Shown: in pieces, positions 1 to 10,960 of the stretch
Layout of the letters: every line of letters begins with the position of its first letter
Numbering within the stretch: the first letter of the stretch is position 1
The notes under the pieces: model-generated
The model's database searches: none
Told to the model about the DNA's origin: nothing
What the model saw: the letters and a program-made list of their open reading frames with translations, nothing else
From: Turnera subulata
Taxonomy: Eukaryota > Streptophyta > Magnoliopsida > Malpighiales > Passifloraceae
Assembly (NCBI GenBank): GCA_028386065.3
Contig: JAKUCV010004288.1
Coordinates: 24,556-88,555 of the forward strand
Length of the DNA: 64,000 nucleotides
Direction: 5' to 3'
Made by a program: the position numbers and the translations under genes

Positions 1-954
1 ATTTTGTTATTAATAATGCTTGCTTTGCTATGGTAATAATTTATAGATACCCTTCTAAAACTTTTCAGGCAGAAAAAAGAAGGAAATTCTTGAGAGAATA
101 TAGGAGACACAGGAACTCCTCATTGTTGAACCAAACTAATTAGGCGTTCCTCGTTGTTTAAGAATGGTCCATATTGTTATTGTCAAATTATCCAATGGCT
201 TAACAAAAATGCTTGCAGCAAGATGGATGTAGACAGTAGTGTTATTCTATGTTTGCCTTGGATGAGAAGATAACAAGAGGACTGAGGCCATCGTTAACCT
301 TTATCTTCCTACTTAATCTGACCCTAGTCCAATCTTTTTTCATATCAACAGAGAGTTAGTGACTGAACTTCACTAACTAATTAACTATCTTTACTATAAA
401 GAACTTCCACAATGAATGGCAACTTTAATTCAATCAAAATCAGCACTTCCCTATCTTTATCACTGCCAGTATGGACTGTGCATAAAGTTTCAAGATATCA
501 GACATTTTCTCGTCATTTTTTTGAACTTAGAGACAATTGAGAGCACAAGAGGCAGAGGCAGGGGGCTAAATTCGTGAATAGAAGTACCTTGTGCACCAAA
601 ATCAGTCCCCTTGTCAAAGGTAATAATCCATTAAAAATGCAGATGATTCTATATTCTATTAGTGACAAACCAAGCATTCTTTCAAAACAATAAACATAGC
701 GCAGTTTTCACAAAAAGGCAGAAAAGCTTGCAAAGAGCTAGTTGCAAAGGCAAAAGAAAACACTAATCGAAGCTCTTTCACAATCAATTGGCAACTTAAT
801 TTAATATTAGAAGTATCACATTGATTGGATGATGTATATGCAGATCCCATGCAATAACTATGAATTTCGTTTTTCCAATGCGCACATTAGACAATCAAGC
901 GTGAATCTTATAAACAACGAACTAAGCCAGGGGGACAAAAGAAGGAAATTTGAC
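1..954. other. Probable PYD1 intron 3; no exon recognised
   Basis: This stretch follows the third exon of the PYD1 gene on the minus strand. The remaining roughly 185 residues of the enzyme should come next, but I find no open stretch here that matches the expected C-terminal part. I read it as intron sequence, with later exons beyond the left edge. Short ORFs on both strands have no recognisable domains. Confidence 0.4.
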
Positions 955-2136
955 CTCTGCAATGTCTGTGATATTAGGAGTCATCTTAGCCCAAACCGGG
1001 ACAGTTGCTTTTGCATTTATCCAGCCACAGACCTCTTCCAACAGGTCACAGTCTTGCCCAACTGCAGCACCCATTCTACGCTCAGGCATACCATGAGGAC
1101 ACGAGAAATTGATTTCAAGAGCATCCTAAGAACACAATGACAGTGATGTCAGGTGAGATAAACCATTACAAGATGCGTCACTCATACAGGGCGGTGACTA
1201 AAACTTACAACTCCAGTCTGCTCCACTCTGTCAATGAGCTCCTCCCAAGCAGCTTTATTATATTCCTCCATGATTGAAGCAATCAGTATCCTATCAGGAT
1301 ACTCTTCTTTTAATTGCTTGAATTCTTTCAGCATTGTTTCAAGAGGCCGATCACTTATGAGTTCTATATTCTCCCAACCAATAACCTGCCCTTTTGTTGA
1401 GCCATTTGCACCTACTCGAAGCCGGGCATAGCGAGGAGTCACATTTATAACTTTGGCTGCATCCAGCGACACCTAGCGAAATTAAGTTCAGACAACACGG
1501 AAAGAATTTAGAACAGCTTCATTGACATGATCTACAAAGAGGAGAAGCCAATTTGCAGAAAAGCTTGCATCTTTTGGGAAAAAAATGTAAAATTTACAGT
1601 CCCCATTTCCACTTTTTGATCAACCGGATCCAAAATCCGGTTTGACTTTCATTTTCTCACAGGATCAATAAATTATCTTAAACCCAAGTTTCAGACATCA
1701 ATACCAAAATGCTCGATGCAATATAGCCCCACATACCTACACCTTTTATTACTTTTAAGGAAAAAAAAAAGCACTATTAAAAAAAGTTCAATCTTTGGTA
1801 TCATCATAAACCAAAGTTAACTCTAGAGATTACAAGAGAGAAGAAACTCACAGTTTTGGCAATGACAGCACCCCAGCCTTCATCAAAGGCCCTCTTCATC
1901 ACAGTATAGTTGGTTCCGGGTGGACCCGACCCGATGACGAAAGGGTTTGGCATGTGCAACCCATTAACGGTCACACTCAAATCAGGGTCAACTTTACTAC
2001 CAGCACCAGCCTCTGCTACGACTCTCAAGAACCCAACTTTGCTTCTGCTCTTCTGAGTTCTCAAACCCGCAGGGCGAGTCATCAACTCACCAGCCGGGTT
2101 TCCGACTCTGATCTGGTTCAAACTCAGTGAAGCCAT
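955..2136 (-). CDS. PYD1: Dihydropyrimidine dehydrogenase (NADP+), chloroplast; 5' part only
   Basis: First enzyme of reductive pyrimidine catabolism: it reduces uracil and thymine to the dihydro forms with NADPH, in plastids. Three exons are visible: 1852-2136, 1209-1472 and 955-1125, all in phase 0 with GT/AG borders, giving the first 240 residues. Plant PYD1 is about 426 aa, so roughly the last 185 residues are outside the window. Residues 1-45 are rich in Ser, Arg and Lys and look like a plastid transit peptide. The FMN-barrel core then reads NPFVIGSGPPGTNY, GWGAVIAKTV, SLDAAKVINVTPRYARL and, in exon 3, NFSCPHGMPERRMGAAVGQD, which carries the conserved active-site loop of this family. A TATA-like run (2248-2255) lies about 110 bp upstream of the ATG. 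Identification is firm; only the 3' end is missing. Confidence 0.93.
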
Positions 2137-3498
2137 GTCAAATCGACAAATTCCAAGCTTTGAAACTCTGGCGATATGGAGAAGAGAGATCAGAGATGGT
2201 GATGAATATGGGTCTTTTTCTCTCTGGTTGAATCTGAGTTTAATTAATATATATTCTAATATGGGGTGTGATGATGGGAGATAACGTGGAATGAGATGAA
2301 TATTATGCGTCGTTTAGCGTTTGATTAGTGGCTGTTTTTTTTTTTGTTTAGTATCCTAATAATTGACGCAAATGCATTGCATGTCAAGTATCAGAATATT
2401 TTAAAGAGCATAGAGCGTTTTAGGAAGCTGTAAGATTCTTACTCTAATCGAATTGATTTAAGGGTAAAGATAATATTGATTCTTGTTAATTTGTTTATTA
2501 CTCGATAGTGATCCTTTTGGAATTTGGATAAGCCCATTTTTTCCAAAAGCTGAAAGTTGGATACCTTTTTCCAGTTGAAAAGAGAGTTTTGATTTTTATC
2601 AGATTGCTTGTTTTAATTGGTATCCACGTTGGACAAAACACCACGATAGTTACGTGGCTTTTGACTTTGGGGGGTTGATGATAGGCCCTAATCCTCTAGG
2701 ACTGCTAGATTAATTGGTTCATGTTGTTCTAATTTAATCACGACATTTTTTGGTTTAAATCCTAAAATCGTATCATCTTAAGGGTGAAGAACGTTAAATT
2801 TTATGATTCCATGTCCAGTTATATCTGGATCCATATTAATATGAGTTGTTTGAAGATGAATTGGCCTATAACTTGCATAAGCCAAAAAATTTAGATGATG
2901 GACCCTAATGCTATTAGCAAGCAGCTAAGCAAGTGCAGATTTCCACGTGAGGGAAAGATGCTTGTAACCGAAAAAGAAAAGTGCGATGCTTGTAAATTTT
3001 GTCGTTTTTTAATCGATAATTTGCTCACCATTATTGAGATAAGCACATATTGGTCAGTAATATAAATTTATTCCTGATACCAAAAATAATTAGCACAAAG
3101 AAAAAAGACATTATTTTGTTGTGAAAAAAACCTCAAAAAGGAACAACCGCCCAACCTTTGGGTTAATACTAATACTTTATTGAACTTACGAAAATCTATT
3201 TGAAATCAAATATATTTTGCTAACTTTTGGCAATAGTGGTTGAGTTCAAAAAAGGAAAATAATGATAACATGCAGTTTTACTTGTATGTCAAGCGTAATG
3301 CGGGAACTAAATCCAGTATAAGGAAATCTTTATCTCCTCATTTTTTTTGGTCATTATCCTTGTAATGTAAGGGATTATATCCAGGGAAAATTAACTTTTA
3401 ATTTTTGAATTACGAATGTCTGAATCTCTGTTGTTCGCGGGCAATGAAAATCAGAAGTTCTATCGCAGCCTCTAGGAAGGACCTGCCCTTATCTCGAG

Positions 3499-3544
3499 TA
3501 GTTGATGTTTTTTCTTTTTTTGTCTTTGAGAATTAGTTGATGTT
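3499..3544 (-). repeat. Minimal retroposition scar with 11-bp direct repeats
   Basis: TAGTTGATGTT occurs at 3499-3509 and again at 3534-3544. The 24 bp between them are T-rich on the plus strand, that is, an A-rich tail on the minus strand. This is the structure left by an extremely 5'-truncated poly(A) retroposon. The A tract is interrupted by G and C, so this case is weaker than others in the window. Confidence 0.45.
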
Positions 3545-3705
3545 ATCCGTGTGGTGCTCACAAGAGCTCTATATATGCCGTATAAGAATAATGCTAATTT
3601 AACCGAGGCCTGGAAAGATAACGAATTAGATTTCTGGATCCCTTTCTCTAATCTTTTCCCGGTTACATAAATCATAATGCGATACGGATCATAGAATAAT
3701 TCTAA

Positions 3706-3728
3706 AAATACCCAAATTTTGGGTATTT
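3706..3728. repeat. Perfect 11-bp inverted repeat
   Basis: Arms 3706-3716 and 3718-3728 (AAATACCCAAA and its complement) are separated by one base. No gene end is nearby, so a terminator role is not indicated. It may be a chance palindrome or the core of an old MITE. Confidence 0.5.
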
Positions 3729-4138
3729 GATTAGAATATTGGATAACGTAGCAATCAACACGGCTTAGAGCGCGATGAAGTTATTTCATTACATAACTTC
3801 GAGTCTCGGTCTCTTCTACCTTCAGCATTATCCTAATCCTAATTAAAGTTTTATATATGTGATAGGATGGATGGAAGGTACTGGATAAAGCATAAATCAC
3901 GAAATTGAGTGCGTTAGGCCTGTATCGTCAAAGGCTCTTTGCCGGGTGTGAGACCAAATTAATGGACCGCAATTCGCGAGCCCAACTAGCAATAATAGAT
4001 TGATACAGTGTTGATTAATACTGGACTCTGTTGATCAAACACAACGGAGCTAGTCCAAGGAGAGTAGAACACAGATGAGATCATCTTGGGCCTGGTAGGA
4101 TACGAAACAAAATCAACACATAAAGGATGGGTAGCAAG

Positions 4139-4320
4139 TAGGGATGGCAATGGATGTCTGTTAACGGGGAACCCGTGGGGAATCCCCGAATGGGGAACGG
4201 GGATGGGGTTAATTTTACCCCCGCGGGGACGGGGACGGGGGACGTTTTAGCCCCGTGGGGAATTTGGAAATGGGGGCGGGGAGTGCTCCCCCCGACCCGC
4301 GGGGACCCCGAAATAAGTAA
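4139..4320. mobile_element. G-rich repeat fragment, hAT-like terminal region
   Basis: An abrupt island of GGGGA/CCCCG runs begins with TAGGGATGGCAATGG. Starts of the type TAGGGNTGGCAA followed by subterminal CGGGGA repeats are common at ends of plant hAT elements. No transposase and no opposite terminus were found, so only a fragment is claimed. The open frame across it (Gly/Asn/Trp-rich) comes from the base composition, not from a gene. Confidence 0.35.
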
Positions 4321-6733
4321 AAAGACGGAATTACCCTTCAGTCATTATCCACTTAATATATATGTCAATACTAAAATAGATTTTTTATTCATTTTTTCCC
4401 TTTACATATTAAAATTAATATATATGTCATTATTTCTTTCTTTCTCGGTAAATTTAATAGAGTATTCTATTGATAAGATTTTGGTTTTTGTGATTTCTTG
4501 TTCATGCTAATTATACTTATGTTATGTGGCAAGTCCTCTCTATTTTTTTCCAAGTTGATACAAATTTGTTTGTTTTTCGTGTATGTACAAATTAATAAGT
4601 TGTAATTGGAAAGTANATCTAGGGAATCTATAATTTTATAAAGCAAAAAAGGGGGGGAAAAAAATCAATCATTCTGTTCCACAGTATGATTCACGAATCC
4701 ATTTGGTATTTGTGAGAAATTAAGTATGCTTACGAGTTATAAATAGTGTAAAATGAGTGAAAAAGCACCTGATAATTTTATTCCTCTGTATCAAATCCCA
4801 TGACTCGTTACGCTCAATCAAAATATATAGTGTTTGTATTAGTTCATTCACTCTCAACTCTCAAAGCTCAACTGATGCTAACGTCACGAAATGAATTCGG
4901 CTACAAAGTAATCAAAAAGTTTAGTTGTTTTTAACACAAAATTACAAAATAACAACAGGTTTGGTTGCTACGGAATCCAAATTAAATGAGACAGGCATTG
5001 ACAGGAGGGGGTCACCAAAACTTTAAAAAAAACAACGCTAACGTGCAGCAGGCGAAGTATAAACAATACTCCTAATAAACGTCATAATTTGCCAGCTCAA
5101 AACATTGTCCCCCCACCCTCGCGTGACAGCGTTTATGAAAACAACAATGCGAGCATTAATTAACATTAAAAACCCAACTAACACATAAGTTTATGCTACA
5201 TTGTACTATTAATTAATAAGAGGATATTTAACCAAAAACAGATTGTTTTTTTACGGCTCTAAGAAAACATAAGCAATTAAGATAGCAATAGAGCTGTTTT
5301 GTTGTCTTAATTAATTGTCTGTGATGCCAATAATGCTAGCTATAAACATGCCGCCCATGACGTCAACAGTACTTGCTGATCTTTTTCCACGTCACCGTTC
5401 GGACAACAAGTGTCTCAAACTTTCACATGGAAGGGACGGAGAATCTCGATTTTTTCCAGGTTGCAAGAGATATTGATCTCTCGTGTGCCACATTATCATG
5501 CACCATAATAGTAAGTGTACAAATCTCATGTTGTTGCTGTGGGTGGATTCATTTCAAACACAAAGAGATCCCCACAAAAAACACTGCAACTAGTTTGTGT
5601 TGAGCCAGCAGCAACTATTGCACGAGTAGCTTACCCACTAATTTCCAGAAGGTATGATTCACCCATGACATCATAGTTTCTTTTTCCTTTTTTTTTTTCC
5701 TCTCCTGATATTGAAATGGCTGGCGGCCTCTCAGGTTCATGCATCATTTTATATTGATTGATTAAGACTCGTTTTTTTTTTGGGTGTTGTTGCTATCACT
5801 ACTTGTTTCTACTCATGTACTACTACTTTTTATTTCCATTCTTTACGGATCGAAGCTGTCCAGAAACATCCCACTCGGGTTGGCCCATGGCTTATTGTCT
5901 ATAGCCAATTTCACTATTTGGCCTTTACCGTTATTGGGAAATCAACTTTTCTTGGTGACCCCCACCACCAGCCAAAACCAAATATCTATTGCAATCAATC
6001 AAATTGTTGATGATTTAATGAAATTTGTTACCCCCAAAACGAGAGATATGGCGCGATTCATAGGCAAGGCAAGGCAATCTTCCTAGCAATGATCGATATA
6101 CTTTTATTGCACGTATGTTTGTGCTCCAAAGGTTAACATTTTGACAATTTGTACGAAACAAAATACAGACAAAGACAAAACCTCCAAAATTCTTATAGCA
6201 TACGCAATATGTATTTTGTTGATGTTATGCGCAACGTGCTGCCATTGAATCTACCAAGAAACTGCTATCCTCCTGCCACGAATAAACCTAGTAAGCCAAG
6301 TGAACATCCAAGAAGGATATGAAGGAAACAAACACACTACTAGTCGCTGCACGTGATGGCGGGTTATTAAGAATGCTTACAAAGCCTTAGATTTGAAGAT
6401 GGATTCTACTAATTCATGCAGGATATCATTAATCAGTTAATTTGGATAATATAGCGTTTTTAAATTGGTAATTTACGATGAGATGACAAGAAATTCCTCG
6501 TTCTTTGCAAAACAAAAGGGGCAAGATTTTAGTGAAAATTTGAATTTCTGATTCTGATCAACAGCAGTTCCTGCTGTGTTGGTAGAAGTAGAACAAAAAG
6601 TTACTACAAAAGATCCGGGAGAATATACAAAAAGAGATCAAAAGATTAGAAGTAGATCCTAATCCGGCAGTCTATATATACACAAAAACTCAAGATCCTC
6701 TCCTATCAAATACCCAAAAGTATTCGGGTCGAA
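4321..6733. other. Intergenic, no gene seen
   Basis: AT-rich DNA including the unresolved base at about 4616. Short ORFs near 5373-6086 show no domain and no plausible splice context. It probably includes the 3' UTR of the downstream minus-strand kinase gene near 6600-6733. Confidence 0.55.
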
Positions 6734-7723
6734 TCACGGTTTTGCCAAATCGGATCTCACATCCTTAGCCACAAAAGGATGAGACAAGAGCTGAGATGCG
6801 CTCCACCTCTTACTAGACTCCTTCTGCAAACAACACTGGATAAAGCTCCGAAACTCCCCGGATACCCCCTCGGGCAAGCTTGGCGGGTCCCCGAAGCAAA
6901 TAGCACACATCAGGGTCGCCCAGTCGGGTCGTTGACCCGGCTGGAGGAACGGGAAATGACCCAGATAGAGTTCCAACAAAGTAAGCCCAAGGCTCCATAT
7001 ATCACCGGCGTAGCCATTGTAATTCCCGCCGTAGGTGTCCGGGTCGAACCGCTCCGGGCTCATGTAAGCGCAGGTACCCACGTAGGAATTGCAGGCATCC
7101 AATGTACGACACATGATCTTGCTCACCCCGAAGTCGGCAATCTTGACCTCCATGTTCTTGTTCACCAAGAGATTGGAAGGTTTGATGTCGCGGTGGATGA
7201 TCTTGTGCGCGTGCAGGTAACCGAGCCCGTTGAGCACCTGACGCGCCACGTGGGCGAGTTTCTCCTCGGAGAAAGTGCCGAACTTCTTGCAGAGGGAGTC
7301 GAGGGTGCCGAGGTCCATGTACTCCATGACGATGGCGATGTCGCCGGAGGGTTTCTCGTCGATGCCGTAGCACTGGACGATGTAAGGGGAGTCGGTGCGG
7401 CGGAGGATCTCCATCTCGCGGAAGAGCTGGCGGCGGACGAGGGGGTCGCTGTCGCCGTGGACGACCTTGAGGGCGTAGACCTGGGAAGTCCTCCTGTGGG
7501 TCACTTTGTAGACGGTGCCGCCGTTGCCGTGGCCGAGGACGTGGAGCTTCTCGAGATCATTGCAAGAAACGCCGGATGAGGTCTTGTTGTTGGCTGCGGC
7601 TGCGGCGGAGGGGGGCGCGGTGGAGGAAGGAGGGAGGGGTAAGGGGAAGCGGGGGCGGCGCTCGGAGAGTTCCGGGAGAGGGAGGCGGAGGTTGAGCTGG
7701 CGGCGTTCACGAACAACGGCCAT
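6734..7723 (-). CDS. MKK9: MAP kinase kinase, plant group D (MKK7/8/9 type)
   Basis: Dual-specificity kinase that phosphorylates the TxY loop of MAP kinases in stress and hormone signalling; cytoplasmic or nuclear. It is a single-exon gene of 329 aa, and the MKK7-9 subgroup is typically intronless. Residues 5-16 form a basic-hydrophobic MAPK docking site (RERRQLNLRLPL). The kinase domain has the P-loop GHGNGGTVY (64-72), ATP Lys86, helix C Glu103 or Glu105, the catalytic loop HRDIKPSN (177-184), DFG (197-199) and APE-equivalent SPE (222-224). The activation segment holds Thr207 and Ser213 with five residues between them, the S/T-x5-S/T spacing specific to plant MAPKKs. The coding region is much more GC-rich than its flanks. 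The exact paralogue (MKK7, 8 or 9) cannot be fixed from sequence inspection alone. Confidence 0.93.
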   Translation of the reverse strand: MAVVRERRQLNLRLPLPELSERRPRFPLPLPPSSTAPPSAAAAANNKTSSGVSCNDLEKLHVLGHGNGGTVYKVTHRRTSQVYALKVVHGDSDPLVRRQLFREMEILRRTDSPYIVQCYGIDEKPSGDIAIVMEYMDLGTLDSLCKKFGTFSEEKLAHVARQVLNGLGYLHAHKIIHRDIKPSNLLVNKNMEVKIADFGVSKIMCRTLDACNSYVGTCAYMSPERFDPDTYGGNYNGYAGDIWSLGLTLLELYLGHFPFLQPGQRPDWATLMCAICFGDPPSLPEGVSGEFRSFIQCCLQKESSKRWSASQLLSHPFVAKDVRSDLAKP

Positions 7724-7810
7724 GGAAGGAGGAGAAGCCGTGGGGTTTCTTGTTTTTATTTCTTTCTTTTTTGGGGGGTTTAGGTGAAGTGGAGAGTGAG
7801 GGTAAGGGGA

Positions 7811-7818
7811 TTATATAA
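7811..7818 (-). promoter_or_regulatory. TATA box of the MKK gene
   Basis: TTATATAA lies 88 bp upstream of the kinase ATG, within otherwise GC-rich DNA, a normal distance for a TATA box with a short 5' UTR. The element is palindromic, so orientation is inferred from the gene. Confidence 0.5.
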
Positions 7819-9550
7819 GTAGGGAGGGAAAAAGCACGTGGGCCTAAGGAGGAAGAAGAAGAAGGATGGTGGAAGGATGGATAGAGCGAGCGGGAGAAAA
7901 TGTTTTGTTTTTTTTTTTTTTCTAAACTCTTTTGGGGTACTGTATATTGGGGGTTCGTTGTTGTTGTGGTGGGGCCCGGTGGGGGATTTGGTGGCTATTT
8001 ATAATAGGGGGAGTGGATTCATTTGCTTATCTGTATGTAGTCATCTTTAAATATAATAGGGATTTGCGTGACTTGGCGCGATGTGGGCGCGTGGCTCCTT
8101 TTTCTAGGAGTAGTTTAGATTATAAATATAATAAATTTTTTCCATTATTATTATTTTTGTTCGATATAATATTTTCTTTAAACGTGAGTAATGTTCTTTA
8201 TTTGAATTAAAACTTTTTGCTATTTTTTCCTAAATGTTAATTTTAAACTGTGTTTTTTTGGTTTTCAGTTTAATTTAGTGTATGAATTAGTTATTGATAT
8301 CTAAAATTAGTGATAAATAATGTAGTCATGTATGATAGAAATAATTCAATTTATACATGTATGTATTTATGCACACATGAGCTTTAAATTTGCAATCGAA
8401 TATAATTTTTCTCATCGAGTGTGACATTAATAATTATGGGTGTGGGATTGTAATTTGCTAGAGTTAGAGTTCGGTTTTGGCCATTAATGGATTCTTATCT
8501 ATAATATAAACCAATAAGGTTAAGTATATAATCTAGGCCAGGAGATTGAAAATGAAGAATGTGGGGACTGGAAGTGAATTTTAGACGACACACCATAGTT
8601 CCAATTAGCAAGAACATTATTGTGAGAGTTAAAGGATATTAAAATTTTCGTTAGTCGTTAAAATTCCATGGAATCCAAAGCCAACGGAAAGCGGCAAGGG
8701 CGCTTGACCATTACAATACGGTCCATATCATAAGAAAATTAATTAAATAAAACTGTGATTCTGCAATCTCATTTCAGTTTGCAGAATATAATGCACCTAA
8801 AATCATGCATTTTATTTTACAGAGAAGCGACAAAAATCACGTTTAGTGGCTGAAGCTGCTAATTAAGAAAAAAGAGAGAATCTACAGTGCACATATGGAG
8901 CCAAGAGCTTATCACTGTCTCGTGCAATTGATTATTCCGAATAAAAACGTTGATAACGATAAGCATCACTAATTTTTTTTTCTTTTCAAAAATAACAAAA
9001 GGCAAAAGAAAAATAATAATATTGCCAAAAATAATAATGTGGCCGAGGGGCTGGAACGAATCCGACGGGGGTGACATGTGGAGATGACAAGTGCATTAGA
9101 TAATTAATTAGTTAGGCAACCTGTATCCCTTTTAATTATTATTGGGTCCCTAAACAAGTTGGGCAATTTGAGATAAAACAGGACAAAAGTGGGGGACAGA
9201 TTCAAAAGGATGCCAATTTGCCAATTCCTCCCATCACCAATTTGCTAGATAAGAGTAAGACTAATGATTAATAGGGTATCCCCCACCCGAAACCATGGCT
9301 GTGCTTTCATTTTCACAAAACCAACAATTTGCTTTGTTGTTTTAAACCAAATTAAAGACCAATGTATATCATCATCATTGGTACTTAATAAAGTTAAGAT
9401 AAAATGAATGCACCAACATTAACCTTTTCTCTTACTAAATTGTGATGGTCACTTAACAACAAGTTTAATACTAAATGTTTTACAGAATCGTAATATTATT
9501 TGTGACTTGTGAGCATCTCACTTGACACAACTTGAGTAAAAATAAAATTT
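7819..9550. other. Intergenic, upstream of MKK; no gene seen
   Basis: The first 300 bp are purine- and G-rich promoter-proximal DNA of the MKK gene. The rest is AT-rich. Open frames at 7838-8210 and 8859-9077 show no domain or coding signature. Confidence 0.55.
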
Positions 9551-9734
9551 TCCATAGAGGAGTAATAAAAATGTGGAAAGGCGGCCATATTGATATCAGT
9601 GGGGGATTGTTTTAATGAAGGCGGCAATATATATCTAGTATCTACATGTATTTACAATTACATTATAAGCTAAGCAGATGATTCTTTGCTCTAGCTTGGA
9701 AAAAAACTTGATCGATGCAATGCATGATCAGAAT

Positions 9735-9990
9735 ATTTAAATATTATTGCTTCACACTGATCCGGTGCCGTATATGTTATTATTATATACCATCATTATC
9801 ATTAGATTAAGGCCCGAGTGTGTGATTATATATCTTTCTTTCTGTTATTGGGGTTCCTTCCAGGTTTAGTTGCTTCGCAGTGATCTTCCTAATTTCAAGT
9901 CCAGAAGAAGTTTCTTGTGGCAGTCAATATCGATTCAACACTCATAAATTCATAATAGTGCTTCGTGGTCTCCATCAAGTTGTAAAATCT
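9735..9990. repeat. Left copy of an old duplicated block
   Basis: A 45-bp core at about 9853-9898 matches 10813-10858 with about eight differences, mostly transitions. Looser colinear similarity lies on both sides: an AATATTATTGCTT-type stretch upstream and a TTCGTGGTCTCCATCAAG-like stretch downstream. No gene can be assigned. The minus-strand reading LEIRKITAKQLNLEG is open only over a short distance. Confidence 0.45.
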
Positions 9991-10639
9991 TGCATAATGG
10001 ATTTAATTTCCTCGTTCAAGCTTTGACGCTGTTAATTGCAGCCTATAAAAAAAAAATCCTGTTTCGCCTTTTTTTTTGGGTGGGGTTTTGGTAACAAAAA
10101 AATTTGACGATATAATGGCTTAATTAGAGTGGTCAATTTATACGCTATGAAACACCTTTTAGTTATTACATTTGATTAATTCAATACAAAAACAATTTAA
10201 AAAATTCACTTAAATTTTTTAATCGAAGTAATTCATGACATGTTGGTTTGTTTATATGAAGAAGGAAAAGAAATTCTCTTCTCAAGACTATAAAAATACA
10301 ATTCAATTCTATCCAGTCCAGAATGCGTTGATCTTTTTCGAAAGAGGTAGTTAGTTTAGTTAACACTAAATTACTAAAACGACGAGTGTTAATCAAGATG
10401 CTGATCATGGCTGACGCTTAAATTTTATTTATTTTCTTCTCACTTGATGAGATGAATCGATAACTATACTTGACGTGGGGCGAGTAGGACAATGACAGGC
10501 TGATGTATTATTGTTATACTATCTAGTAACAATGGAGTATGGTCACGATTGACAAAGGCGGCTATAATGGATGTGTGTAGTTGAATAATTATTACGTGAT
10601 TTTGGCTATTGACATGATCGATGATGCAGTACGTGCTGG

Positions 10640-10960
10640 GTTAGAATTTGAATATTATTGCTTTGCAATTTCATTCGTGATGTAGCACTTTATGGGCAGA
10701 ACAATGCAAGAACCATATAAACCTTTCCTCGCTGGAGTGGGAGATATGTCATTTGGTCATTCACTTACACAAGAAAGAATCCAATATAATTTGTTTATCG
10801 ATCAAATTAATTTTCCTTCCTGGTTCAGCTGCTTCGTGGTGATCTTCCTAGCTTCAAGACTGGTCCATGGTTTGCCTAGCTAGCAGCCACCATAAAATGA
10901 ATCCCAGACTTCTAGCTAGTTCGTTTCTTCACGGCCACAGGCTCCATATCAAGCTTCATT
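10640..10960. repeat. Right copy of an old duplicated block
   Basis: Partner of the block at 9735-9990. The conserved core is at 10813-10858 and the minus-strand reading is LEARKITTKQLNQEG. Half of the core differences would be silent in that frame, but the frame closes within a few codons on the upstream side. Either relic exons of a duplicated gene or a conserved noncoding element are possible. Confidence 0.45.

Larger units (their letters stand above)
2137..4138. other. Intergenic, no gene seen
   Basis: AT-rich sequence between PYD1 (its 5' flank) and a G-rich repeat. No ORF in it has a recognisable domain or coding character. It holds one short A-tailed insertion scar and one perfect 11-bp palindrome, listed separately. 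Confidence 0.6.

Noticed and set aside
4154..4510. Open frame of 118 codons rich in Gly and Asn
   Set aside because: It follows from the GGGGA/CCCCG repeat; the remainder is AT-rich random sequence.
6779..7579. 266-codon open frame antisense to the MKK gene
   Set aside because: It is the complement of a GC-rich kinase exon and has no domain of its own; such shadows are expected at this composition.
10813..10858. Resemblance of the conserved block to the complement of miR167
   Set aside because: Only short parts match (TGAAGCT and GATC) and no hairpin partner exists.
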